In this document: in pieces, positions 1-7,351 of the stretch
Layout: each line of letters begins with the position of its first letter
How positions within the stretch are numbered: the first letter of the stretch is position 1
Source: an uncultured Burkholderiales bacterium
Lineage (GTDB): Bacteria > Pseudomonadota > Gammaproteobacteria > Burkholderiales > Burkholderiaceae_E
Assembly: GCA_903923345.1 (NCBI GenBank)
Contig: CAIXXI010000213.1
Coordinates: forward strand, 1 to 8,640
Reading direction: 5' to 3'
Length of the DNA stretch: 8,640 bases
Translations under genes and position numbers: made by a program
Notes under the pieces: model-generated
The model's input: only the letters and a program-made list of their open reading frames with translations
What the model was told of the DNA's origin: nothing
The model's database searches: none

Positions 1-1439
1 ACCACCTGAGTGGCCACGTTATCGAGGAAGGCCCGATCATGGCTGACCAGCAGCAGCGTGCCGCTGTAGCTTTGCAGGGTGTCTTCAAGCAGCTCCAGTG
101 ATTCGATGTCGAGGTCGTTGGTCGGCTCATCGAGCACCAGCAAATTGGCCGGACGGGCAAAGAGGCGCGCCAGCAGCAGCCGATTGCGTTCACCACCGGA
201 CAGGGTGCGCACCGGAGACTGCGCGCGGCGCGGGGCAAAGAGAAAGTCGCCCAGATAGCTCATCACATGCTTGCGCTCGCCGCCGATCTCGATCCATTCC
301 GATCCGGGGCTGATGGTCTCGACCACCGATTTTTCCGGATCGAGTTGCTCGCGCATCTGATCGAAATAGGCCACCTGCAGCTGGGTGCCGAGCTTGACCG
401 TACCGGCATCCGGTTCGATGGCTCCCAGGATCAGTTTGAGCAGGGTCGACTTGCCGGCTCCATTGGGGCCGATCAGGCCGAGGCGGTCGCCACGCATCAC
501 GATCATCGACAGGTCGTCGATCACGCAGCGCTCGCCGAATGACTTGCTCACACCCTCGAGTTCGGCCACCAGCTTGCCGCTGCGGTCGCCGGAATCGATC
601 TTCATGCGCACATTGCCCTGGCGCTCGCGGCGGGCATCGCGGTCGCGGCGCAACTGCTCGAGGCGTCTCACCCGTCCTTCATTGCGGGTGCGACGCGCCT
701 CCACACCTTTGCGGATCCAGACCTCCTCCTGCGCCCAGAACTTGTCGAACTTCTGCGCTGCCGAGCGCTCGGCGGCCAGCTGATCGGCCCGTACCCGCTG
801 GTAGGTCGTGAAATTCCCTGGAAACGAGCGCAGCACGCCACGATCGAGTTCAACGATGCGGGTTGCGGTGGCATCGAGAAAGAACCGGTCGTGGGTGATG
901 AAGATGGCCGCCGGCACACGCTTGAGCAGTTCCTCGAGCAACTCGATGCCGGCGATATCCAGATGGTTCGTCGGCTCATCGAGCAGCAGCACATCCGGCT
1001 CCAGCGCAAAAGCCAGTGCCAGGGCCGCACGTTTGCGCTCGCCCCCTGAGGCTGATGCGGGCGATGCATCCGGATTCAGGCCGAATCGCTGCAGGTACTC
1101 GGCCAGACGCGCCTGAACGCGCCAGCGTTCGCGTTCGTCGTCGAAGTCTTCCAGGCCGCCTCGCAGCAAGAGGCTCTCGTGCATCGACTCAGCCGGCGGC
1201 AGTTCGGGTTCCTGCTCGACGGCCGCGATGCGCAGGCCATCACGCTTTTGTATCAGACCGTCGTCAAGCGGGATTCGCCCCTGGATGACGCCGAGCATGG
1301 TGGATTTGCCGGTTCCGTTGCGACCGATCAGGCCGATCCGTTCGCCCGCCAGCAGCGTGAAGGCCGCACAGTCGAGCAGGGGCAGGTCACCGAAGGCGAG
1401 TTGCGCATCGGACAGGGTCAGCAGAGAGACGGCACTCAT
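1..1439 (-). CDS. uup: ABC-F family ATPase, Uup-like (3' end cut by window edge)
   Basis: The first 479 codons are open with no stop. Two ABC ATPase domains are seen and no membrane segments, which defines a soluble ABC-F protein. Domain 1 has Walker A GRNGTGKS (39-46), signature SGGER (131-135), Walker B with D154-E155 and an H-loop in FITHDR. Domain 2 has Walker A GPNGAGKS (324-331), signature LSGGER (413-418), Walker B with D437-E438 and H-loop H467. The inter-domain linker contains EEVWIRKGVEARRTRNEGRV (about 238-257), which is characteristic of Uup rather than EttA, YheS or YbiT. ABC-F proteins act on ribosomes; Uup has been linked to ribosome-associated functions and, in E. coli, to precise excision of transposons. 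E. coli Uup is about 635 residues, so roughly 150, including the C-terminal coiled-coil DNA-binding domain, should lie beyond base 1. The ATG at 1439 opens directly into the first ATPase domain; no clear Shine-Dalgarno sequence precedes it. Transcribed divergently from the mrp operon. Confidence 0.93.
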   Translation of the reverse strand, partial: MSAVSLLTLSDAQLAFGDLPLLDCAAFTLLAGERIGLIGRNGTGKSTMLGVIQGRIPLDDGLIQKRDGLRIAAVEQEPELPPAESMHESLLLRGGLEDFDDERERWRVQARLAEYLQRFGLNPDASPASASGGERKRAALALAFALEPDVLLLDEPTNHLDIAGIELLEELLKRVPAAIFITHDRFFLDATATRIVELDRGVLRSFPGNFTTYQRVRADQLAAERSAAQKFDKFWAQEEVWIRKGVEARRTRNEGRVRRLEQLRRDRDARRERQGNVRMKIDSGDRSGKLVAELEGVSKSFGERCVIDDLSMIVMRGDRLGLIGPNGAGKSTLLKLILGAIEPDAGTVKLGTQLQVAYFDQMREQLDPEKSVVETISPGSEWIEIGGERKHVMSYLGDFLFAPRRAQSPVRTLSGGERNRLLLARLFARPANLLVLDEPTNDLDIESLELLEDTLQSYSGTLLLVSHDRAFLDNVATQV

Positions 1440-1531
1440 GGTGGGCGGCACGATACCCGAAGTTCCAGCCTGGCCGCAGGAGAATGCGAGCCGCGGCCTG
1501 TGGAACCGACAGGCCGGTCATGTCGAATCGC

Positions 1532-1537
1532 TATACT
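1532..1537 (+). promoter_or_regulatory. Candidate -10 element for the mrp operon in the uup/mrpA divergent gap
   Basis: The 205-bp gap between the divergent uup and mrpA starts (1440-1644) contains TATACT at 1532-1537, a 5/6 match to the sigma-70 -10 consensus. No convincing -35 hexamer sits 16-18 bp upstream; the nearest resemblance, CCGACA at 1506-1511, is 20 bp away. A start site near 1544 would leave a leader of about 100 nt before mrpA. The rest of the gap holds only minor symmetry: GCCGCGGC at 1490-1497, and ACCG/CGGT arms at 1505-1508 and 1515-1518. I see no small gene, riboswitch or terminator, and no clear promoter for uup on the opposite strand. Confidence 0.3.
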
Positions 1538-1644
1538 CACGACCGCTTGTCATGCCTGACGCCTTCATTTTGGGCGCTGCGCTGCGAGTGCCGATCCACC
1601 CCAGCCATTCGCGCGTGCACCGCGCGCCTGGCCGCCTGAGCCCC

Positions 1645-4503
1645 ATGACCCAGCCCGCTGCCCTGCCCCTGATGCTTGCCGCGCCGTTTGCCGGTGCGCT
1701 GGTGCTGCTCGCCTACGGCGCATGGAGCAGCGCCACACGCGAGCAGCGGCTGCACCGGGCGGCGCTGATCGCTGCGGCATTTGCCGGCCTGGCCGCAATC
1801 AGCCTGCTGGCGCTTGCGCCCACCGTGATGGACGGGACGGTGTATCGAGCCGGAGTGGACTGGCTGCCGGTTTTCGGCGCCGACCTCGGCCTGCGCATCG
1901 ACGCTCTGGCCTTGCTGTTCGCCCTGCTCATTCTGGGCATCGGCCTGTTGGTGATCCTCTACGCCCGCTACTACCTCTCGCCGCAGGACCGCACGCCCTG
2001 GTTTTACGCGCTGCTGATGGCGTTCATGGGGGCGATGCTGGGCATTGCCCTGTCGGACAACCTGATCCTGCTGGCGATGTCATGGGAACTCACCAGCCTG
2101 ATTTCCTTTTTGCTGATCGGCTTCTGGGACCATCGCTCTGATGCGCGTCAGGGCGCCCGGATGGCGCTCACCGTGACCGGAGCAGGCGGCCTTGCCCTGT
2201 TGGCCGGACTGCTGCTGCTGGGCTGGATCGCCGGTGGCTGGGACCTGGACACCGTGCTGAAATCGGGCGATGTCGTTCGCGCCCACCCGCTCTATCCGGT
2301 CTGCCTGGGCCTGGTGTTGCTGGGTGCCTTCACCAAGTCAGCGCAGTTCCCCTTCCAGTTCTGGCTGCCCCATGCCATGGCCGCGCCCACGCCGGTCTCG
2401 GCCTATCTGCATTCGGCCACGATGGTCAAGGCCGGCATTTTCCTGCTGGCGAGGCTGTATCCGGTGCTCTCGGGCACCGATGCCTGGTTCTTTGCAGTCA
2501 CGTCCGCAGGCGCGGCCACCCTGCTGGTCGGTGCCTGGCATGCGATCTTCCAGCACGACATCAAGGGTCTGCTCGCTTACTCGACCATCAGTCACCTGGG
2601 CCTCATCGTGATGCTGCTGGGCCTGAACTCCGATGTCGGTGCGGTGGCCGCCCTGTTTCACATGCTCAATCACGCCACCTTCAAAGCCTCGCTGTTCATG
2701 GCGGCCGGCATTGTCGACCATGAGACCGGCACCCGGGACATGCGGCGTATCAACGGCCTGGCCCGATCGATGCCAGTGACCGCGACGCTGGCGATCGTGG
2801 CCTCCGCAGCCATGGCGGGTGTGCCGTTGCTCAACGGCTTCCTGTCGAAAGAAATGTTTTTTTCCCAGACCCTTGCGATCGAGGGCAGCCGCGCGCTGCA
2901 GGTGCTGGTGCCACTGGTGGCTGCGATTGCGGCGGCGCTGTCGGTGGCCTACTCGGCCCGATTCGTTCACGACGTCTTTTTCAACGGCGATCCGGGCGAT
3001 CTGCCGAAAAAGCCGCACGAACCGCCCCAATGGATGCGCAGACCGGTGGAGCTGCTCGTGCTGTTGTGCCTGCTGGTGGGTCTGCTGCCGGGACTCATCG
3101 TCGGGCCGCTGCTGTCTGCCGGCGCACGGGACCTGCTGGGTGACACGCCACCAGAGTACTCACTGGCACTGTGGCATGGCTTCAATCTGCCGCTTGGCAT
3201 GAGCTTCGTCGCCATGGTGGGTGGGCTCACGCTGTATTTCTGGTTGCAGCGGGGCAGCTACCGCAGCCTGCATGCTCACCCGACCGACACGGGCCTGGGC
3301 AAACGCATCTTCGAGCGTCAACTCCAGAAAGTGGTGAGTCTGGCCGGGCGTTTCGATGCCGCCCTGCATGGCGCAGGGATGCGCGTGGGGCTGTTCATCG
3401 CGGTGGCAGTGGCGGTCGTCGCCATGGTTCTGCCATGGATGACCGATGAGCCGCCCTCCCATGGCCTGACCGGCAGCCTGCGCCCCGATCTCAATGCCGG
3501 TGCGGTGATGGTCTGGTGCATCGGTGCGGCGGCTGCGATCGGCACGGTGTGGTTCGCCCATCAGCGACTGATCGCCTTGCTGGTGCTGGGCGTGGTGGGG
3601 CTGGTGGTGAGCCTGGCCTTCGTGTGGTTCTCTGCACCCGACCTGGCCCTGACTCAACTGCTGGTTGAAGTCGCGACCATGATCCTGATGATGCTCGCCC
3701 TGCGCTACCTGCCGGCGCAGACCCAGCGGGATGACGACGATGCACATCGACTGCGCGACATGCTGTTCGCAGGCCTGGGCGGCCTGGGCCTGGGCGCAAC
3801 CGCCTGGGCTGTGATGATGCGGCCATTCGATTCGCTGTCGGGTCATTACCTGGAGCGAGCGCTCGATGAGGCGGGTGGAACGAACGTGGTCAATGTGGTG
3901 ATCGTCGATTTCCGTGGCTTCGACACCTTCGGCGAAACCATGGTGATGGCTGCGGCGGGCCTGGTGATCCACGCGCTGATCGCCGATCGCCGGCTGAATG
4001 CGGTTTCAGGGCCTGCCCGGGCGGGGCTTGCGATGCAGCCCGAGCACCGTCTGCCGGTTCTGCTGACGACGCTGGCGAGCCATCTGCTGCCGTTTGCGCT
4101 GATGGTGTCGGCTTATTTCTTTTTGCGCGGTCACAACCTGCCCGGTGGCGGCTTCATTGCGGGTCTCATCACCGCCATCGCACTGCTCGTGCAGCACGTC
4201 GCCTTCGGCGCCCGAGCCTTCACACCGGCGGGGCTTGATGCCCAGCAGGCCCTCACATTTCAGAGCCGGTTCTGGCATCGGGTGATCGGTGCCGGTCTGC
4301 TGATCGCGACCCTCACGGGCCTTGGCAGCTGGCTGTTCGACTATCCCTTCCTCACCTCGACCTTCGGGCACCCCCACCTGCCCCTGATCGGCGAGGTACC
4401 ACTGGCCAGTGCGGCGGCTTTCGATCTGGGTGTCTACCTTGCCGTCGTGGGTGCGACGCTGCTGGCCCTGGGTGCGCTGTCGCGGCTGGGCAGGAGGCCC
4501 TGA
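1645..4503 (+). CDS. mrpA: Fused MrpA-MrpB subunit of Mrp Na+(monovalent cation)/H+ antiporter (PhaAB type)
   Basis: Large subunit of the multi-protein Mrp antiporter of the inner membrane, 952 residues. Residues about 60-480 are the NuoL-like proton-translocating domain. They hold the conserved charged membrane residues of this superfamily: E148 in SWELTS, K231 in AFTKSAQFPF, K262 in HSATMVKAG, H317, H339, K347 in NHATFKAS and K402. Residues about 615-695 match the DUF4040/MbhD-like segment (APDLALTQLLVE, D666, E675). Residues about 700-780 match the MbhE-like segment with VDFRGFDTFGE (D755, D760, E764). After a short linker (about 781-802), residues 803-950 are an MnhB/MrpB domain with FFLRGHNLPGGGFIAG (825-840). 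Bacillus MrpA is about 800 residues with MrpB separate, so this is the fused proteobacterial form. The ATG at 1645 puts the first hydrophobic segment at the N-terminus as expected; ATG 1672 is possible. In-frame ATG 1552 would add 31 mostly polar residues and is less likely. The stop is one base before mrpC. Confidence 0.95.
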   Translation: MTQPAALPLMLAAPFAGALVLLAYGAWSSATREQRLHRAALIAAAFAGLAAISLLALAPTVMDGTVYRAGVDWLPVFGADLGLRIDALALLFALLILGIGLLVILYARYYLSPQDRTPWFYALLMAFMGAMLGIALSDNLILLAMSWELTSLISFLLIGFWDHRSDARQGARMALTVTGAGGLALLAGLLLLGWIAGGWDLDTVLKSGDVVRAHPLYPVCLGLVLLGAFTKSAQFPFQFWLPHAMAAPTPVSAYLHSATMVKAGIFLLARLYPVLSGTDAWFFAVTSAGAATLLVGAWHAIFQHDIKGLLAYSTISHLGLIVMLLGLNSDVGAVAALFHMLNHATFKASLFMAAGIVDHETGTRDMRRINGLARSMPVTATLAIVASAAMAGVPLLNGFLSKEMFFSQTLAIEGSRALQVLVPLVAAIAAALSVAYSARFVHDVFFNGDPGDLPKKPHEPPQWMRRPVELLVLLCLLVGLLPGLIVGPLLSAGARDLLGDTPPEYSLALWHGFNLPLGMSFVAMVGGLTLYFWLQRGSYRSLHAHPTDTGLGKRIFERQLQKVVSLAGRFDAALHGAGMRVGLFIAVAVAVVAMVLPWMTDEPPSHGLTGSLRPDLNAGAVMVWCIGAAAAIGTVWFAHQRLIALLVLGVVGLVVSLAFVWFSAPDLALTQLLVEVATMILMMLALRYLPAQTQRDDDDAHRLRDMLFAGLGGLGLGATAWAVMMRPFDSLSGHYLERALDEAGGTNVVNVVIVDFRGFDTFGETMVMAAAGLVIHALIADRRLNAVSGPARAGLAMQPEHRLPVLLTTLASHLLPFALMVSAYFFLRGHNLPGGGFIAGLITAIALLVQHVAFGARAFTPAGLDAQQALTFQSRFWHRVIGAGLLIATLTGLGSWLFDYPFLTSTFGHPHLPLIGEVPLASAAAFDLGVYLAVVGATLLALGALSRLGRRP
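4492..4497 (+). promoter_or_regulatory. Perfect Shine-Dalgarno sequence that fixes the mrpC start
   Basis: AGGAGG lies seven bases before the ATG at 4505, inside the last codons of mrpA. It is the strongest ribosome binding site in the window. It decides the mrpC start: the same frame is open from an ATG at 4409, but that would add 32 residues not expected for MrpC. The other internal cistrons have weaker sites: AGGAG at 4881-4885 before mrpD and GGAG at 7040-7043 before mrpF. mrpE and mrpG have no clear site and probably rely on coupling. Confidence 0.75.
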
Positions 4504-4504
4504 G

Positions 4505-4900
4505 ATGGAACTGCTCATGGCCAGCGGCATCGGTCTGCTCGCGGCAAGCGGGCTGTACCTGATGCTGCGAGCCCGCACCTTCGACACGGTTCTGGGCCTG
4601 ACCCTGCTGTCTTATGCAGTCAATCTGTTCATCTTTTCCATGGGCCGATTGCAGATCGGTCGGCCACCGATTCTCGGTGCCGGCGCGATGCCGGTTGCAG
4701 ACCCCTTGCCCCAGGCGCTGGTGCTGACCGCCATCGTGATCGGCTTTGCCATGACCGCCCTGCTGCTGGTGCTGGCCTTGCGCGCGCACGCAGACAGCGG
4801 CAGTGACCAGGTCGAGGGCGAAGCCCGGCGCACCGGCAAGGACACACACGACGATGAAGCCCTGCACACTCAGCGCGGGCAGGAGCCGGATCGTCCATGA
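4505..4900 (+). CDS. mrpC: MrpC subunit of Mrp cation/H+ antiporter (NuoK-like)
   Basis: Small inner-membrane subunit, 131 residues, homologous to NuoK of complex I; it sits beside MrpD in the antiporter complex. Three hydrophobic helices are visible at about 3-22, 29-48 and 70-93. The family signature DPLPQALVLTAIVIGFA occupies 66-82, just before and within helix 3. After HADSGSDQVEG (95-105) comes a hydrophilic, charged tail to residue 131, somewhat longer than in the compact Bacillus proteins (about 113 residues). The start follows the mrpA stop by one base behind a perfect Shine-Dalgarno sequence. Its TGA stop overlaps the mrpD ATG as ATGA (4897-4900). Confidence 0.94.
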   Translation: MELLMASGIGLLAASGLYLMLRARTFDTVLGLTLLSYAVNLFIFSMGRLQIGRPPILGAGAMPVADPLPQALVLTAIVIGFAMTALLLVLALRAHADSGSDQVEGEARRTGKDTHDDEALHTQRGQEPDRP

Positions 4901-6495
4901 ATCACGCAGCCGTCGTCCCGATTGTCCTGCCTGCACTGGCCGCAGCCCTGATGCTGCTGGACCGGCGGATCTCATCGCAGCGGGTGCTGGCCTGGGTCTC
5001 GACCGCCCTGACTGCAGCCTGCGCGGCGTGGTTGCTGACCCTGACCGCCGATGGCTGGACAGGGGTCTACCTGCTGGGCAACTGGGCCGCTCCCTGGGGC
5101 ATCGTTCTGGTGGCCGATCGCCTCTCCACCCTGATGATCACCCTGACCGGGTTACTCGGACTGATCGCCCTGGCCGCCTCTCGACACGGTGAGGACCGGG
5201 CAGGCGCGCATTTTCATCCGCTGCTGCAACTTCAACTGATGGGACTGAACGGCGCCTTCCTGACCGGCGATCTGTTCAATCTGTTCGTGTTCTTCGAGGT
5301 GATGCTGATCGCCTCGTACGGTCTGCTGCTGCATGGAGACGGCCCGGCGCGAGTGGCAGCCGGTCTGAGATTCGTCACCCTGAACCTGTTTGGCTCGGCA
5401 CTGTTTCTGATCGGTGCTGCCCTGCTCTACGGCGTGGCCGGCAGCTTGAACATGGCCGATCTGGCTGGGCGCATCGCGGCACTGAGCGGCCCGGACGCCA
5501 CGCTCGCTCGAGCCGGCGGCTGGATGCTGCTGGCGGTCTTTTGCCTGAAGGCAGCGATCCTGCCGCTGAGTCTGTGGCTGCCTGGCACTTACAGCCAGGC
5601 CAGTGCGCCGGTTGCAGCACTGTTCGCGATCATGACCAAGGTCGGCATCTATGCGGTGTTACGGGTCTTCACCCTGGTCTTCGGATTCGATTCGCAGGCC
5701 GCTGAGCATCTGGCCTTTCCCTGGATCGTCGGCCCTGCGGCCATCGGCTACCTCGCAGCCTGTTTTTCGGCACTCGGCACGACCGACCTGCGCCGGATCG
5801 CCTCGCTCCTGGTCGTGGCATCGGCCGGCATGCTGATGATCGGTATCGGACTGGCCGATGAGCGATCCATCGCAGCGGCGATCTGCTATCTGCCGCACAG
5901 CACCTTGTGCGCCGCCGCGCTGTTCCTGATCGCCGACCGGGTGGGACGGCCGTCTGACCGCTCGGAACCGAAGGTTCAGACTGCGCTGGCTCACGATGCT
6001 TCAACGCCGGAGCACGCCGCATCACCCCGGCGAATCGCACTGCCCGGCGCGCTTTTTTTCCTGACAGCGGTGGCGATCGCGGGCCTGCCGCCCTTCGGCG
6101 GTTTCATCGCCAAGGCGATGCTGCTGGTGTCGATGCTGCCGTATGACGGCATGCAGGACCCTTCGCGCGTGACCGTCGCTGTGCTGTGGACTGTGGTCCT
6201 GCTCGGGAGCCTGTTCGCCACGGTGGCCCTGGCCCGCACCGGCAGTGCCCTGTTCTGGTCCTCGCGTGCTGCACCGCCCGGCGGCGCAGCGGGTGGAGCC
6301 TCAAGCCCCGATCTGGTTTCGGTGCTGATCGCCCTGTGCGCCGTGACCGCGCTGGCGATTGGGTCTGCACCGCTGCAGCGCTTCGCTCAGGCCGCAGCAC
6401 GCGACCTGACCGAACCGACAGCCGCGATCAACCAGGTGCTGCGCACCGAGCAACGGCCCAGCCCCCACACCGCCGCACCGAGCCCTGTGCGATGA
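4897..6495 (+). CDS. mrpD: MrpD subunit of Mrp cation/H+ antiporter (NuoM/NuoN-like)
   Basis: Polytopic inner-membrane protein of 532 residues and the second complex I-like proton-translocating subunit. The proton_antipo_M-type core spans about 115-410. It keeps the key charged residues: E134 in LFVFFEVMLIASYGLLLHG (transmembrane helix 5 Glu), K218 in FCLKAAILPLSLWLP (helix 7 Lys), K248 in IMTKVGIYAVLR, H334 in YLPHSTL and K406 in GGFIAKAMLL. The stretch GDLFNLFVFFEV (124-135) is typical of MrpD. A hydrophilic loop at about 350-380 separates two helix groups, and the C-terminal 30 residues (about 503-532) are polar and low in complexity. The start overlaps the mrpC stop by 4 bases, with AGGAG 11 bases upstream. 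The stop overlaps the mrpE start by 4 bases. A run of seven T lies at 6053-6059 within ALFFLT. Confidence 0.96.
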   Translation: MNHAAVVPIVLPALAAALMLLDRRISSQRVLAWVSTALTAACAAWLLTLTADGWTGVYLLGNWAAPWGIVLVADRLSTLMITLTGLLGLIALAASRHGEDRAGAHFHPLLQLQLMGLNGAFLTGDLFNLFVFFEVMLIASYGLLLHGDGPARVAAGLRFVTLNLFGSALFLIGAALLYGVAGSLNMADLAGRIAALSGPDATLARAGGWMLLAVFCLKAAILPLSLWLPGTYSQASAPVAALFAIMTKVGIYAVLRVFTLVFGFDSQAAEHLAFPWIVGPAAIGYLAACFSALGTTDLRRIASLLVVASAGMLMIGIGLADERSIAAAICYLPHSTLCAAALFLIADRVGRPSDRSEPKVQTALAHDASTPEHAASPRRIALPGALFFLTAVAIAGLPPFGGFIAKAMLLVSMLPYDGMQDPSRVTVAVLWTVVLLGSLFATVALARTGSALFWSSRAAPPGGAAGGASSPDLVSVLIALCAVTALAIGSAPLQRFAQAAARDLTEPTAAINQVLRTEQRPSPHTAAPSPVR

Positions 6496-7055
6496 ACCGA
6501 TCCCGATCCTGGCTACCCCGCCCTGGCCTGTTCGTCTGCCTGTGGGTCACTTGGTTGATGCTCAACCAGACGCTGCATCCAGCCCATCTGCTGCTCGGCG
6601 CGGGGCTTGCCTGGCTGATCTCGAGATGGTCCGGGCCCAGCAGACTGCGGGCGAGTGTCTCGCGCGCCCTGCCTGGTGAGCCCGAAGCTGTCTCGCAAAG
6701 TGAATCGCCCGCGGCCGATGCAAGGGCTCGCAGCAAAGCGCGTGTGGCCATCGAGTTGTTCGCCGTGGTGCTGCACGACATCCTGAAGGCGAACCTGCAG
6801 GTTGCCCGGCAGATCACAGGGCCTCAAGAGGGTCTGAAATCCCGCTTCGTGGTGATGCGACTGCGGGTGAAAGAGCCAGAGGCGATCTTCCTGCTCAGTG
6901 CGATCATCACGATGACCCCCGGCACCCTCTCGGCCGATTTGTCCGAACGGCGCACGCAATTGAGAATTCATGTGCTGAATCTGGACGATGCCGACGCCCT
7001 GATCGAAGAGATCCGACGCCGCTACGAAGACCCGATCCTGGAGCTGTTCCGATGA
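6492..7055 (+). CDS. mrpE: MrpE subunit of Mrp cation/H+ antiporter
   Basis: Membrane subunit of 187 residues needed for assembly or stability of the Mrp complex in studied species. Two N-terminal hydrophobic helices (about 12-27 and 30-45, with WLMLNQTLHPAHLLLG) are followed by a soluble-facing part. The family hallmarks are VVLHDILKANLQVA (92-105), IITMTPGTLS (138-147, with conserved T142-P143-G144-T145) and RIHVLNLDD (158-166). The usual length is about 160; the extra residues are a polar Ala/Ser/Arg-rich stretch at about 48-82 between the two conserved parts. The ATG at 6492 overlaps the mrpD TGA; no separate ribosome binding site is obvious, so translation is probably coupled. The TGA overlaps the mrpF ATG. 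Confidence 0.93.
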   Translation: MNRSRSWLPRPGLFVCLWVTWLMLNQTLHPAHLLLGAGLAWLISRWSGPSRLRASVSRALPGEPEAVSQSESPAADARARSKARVAIELFAVVLHDILKANLQVARQITGPQEGLKSRFVVMRLRVKEPEAIFLLSAIITMTPGTLSADLSERRTQLRIHVLNLDDADALIEEIRRRYEDPILELFR

Positions 7056-7351
7056 TCGACACCGCCATCCCGATTTCACTGGGTCTGTTTGCGCTCGCCA
7101 TGGTGCTGACCTTCTTGCGACTGATGCAGGGCCCGGATGTACTCGACCGCATTCTCGCGCTCGACACCCTGTACACACTCGCGCTGGCGGTGGTGATCGT
7201 TCTGGGCATCCTGTTTCGGACAGATGTTTTTTTCGAGGTGGCGCTGGTGATGGCCTTGCTCGGATTCGTCGCAACCGTGGTCGCGGTCCGTTATGTCAGC
7301 CGCGGCGATGTGATCGAGGCTGACCCACCGGCAGACTCCCATGGGCACTGA
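7052..7351 (+). CDS. mrpF: MrpF subunit of Mrp cation/H+ antiporter
   Basis: Small membrane protein of 99 residues, the usual size for MrpF/MnhF/PhaF. Three hydrophobic helices lie at about 5-23, 38-55 and 61-80. The conserved motif RLMQGPDVLDRILALDTL (23-40) carries D32, R33 and D38. A short polar C-terminal tail ends in SHGH. GGAG at 7040-7043 lies eight bases before the ATG, and the start overlaps the mrpE stop by 4 bases. The 3' end overlaps the mrpG start by 11 bases in another frame. In known Mrp structures MrpF packs with MrpA, MrpE and MrpG near the proposed sodium path. A T7 run at 7227-7233 encodes part of DVFFEV. Confidence 0.94.
   Translation: MIDTAIPISLGLFALAMVLTFLRLMQGPDVLDRILALDTLYTLALAVVIVLGILFRTDVFFEVALVMALLGFVATVVAVRYVSRGDVIEADPPADSHGH

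Noticed and set aside
385..783. Plus-strand open frame of 132 codons across the ABC-F gene
   Set aside because: Ser/Arg-rich translation without motifs, while the minus strand encodes intact ATPase motifs throughout.
1505..1518. ACCG/CGGT inverted repeat before TATACT
   Set aside because: Four-base arms with a six-base loop are too short to support an operator or hairpin call in such GC-rich DNA.
2338..3030. 230-codon open frame antisense to mrpA
   Set aside because: Composition is His/Gln/Arg-rich with no recognisable fold. It is the usual mirror of a GC-rich membrane protein gene, and the plus strand is convincingly MrpA here.
3772..3797. Short tandem GGCCTGGGC-like repeats
   Set aside because: They simply encode a Gly-Leu-rich transmembrane stretch (GLGGLGLG) of the MbhE-like segment; copies are few and imperfect.
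3160..3972. 270-codon open frame antisense to mrpA
   Set aside because: Again dominated by His, Gln and Arg, with no motif; a shadow of the MrpA C-terminal helices.
4409..4504. Upstream start giving a 163-residue MrpC
   Set aside because: The added 32 residues overlap the MrpB domain coding sequence and precede the perfect AGGAGG; MrpC family members begin at the hydrophobic helix.
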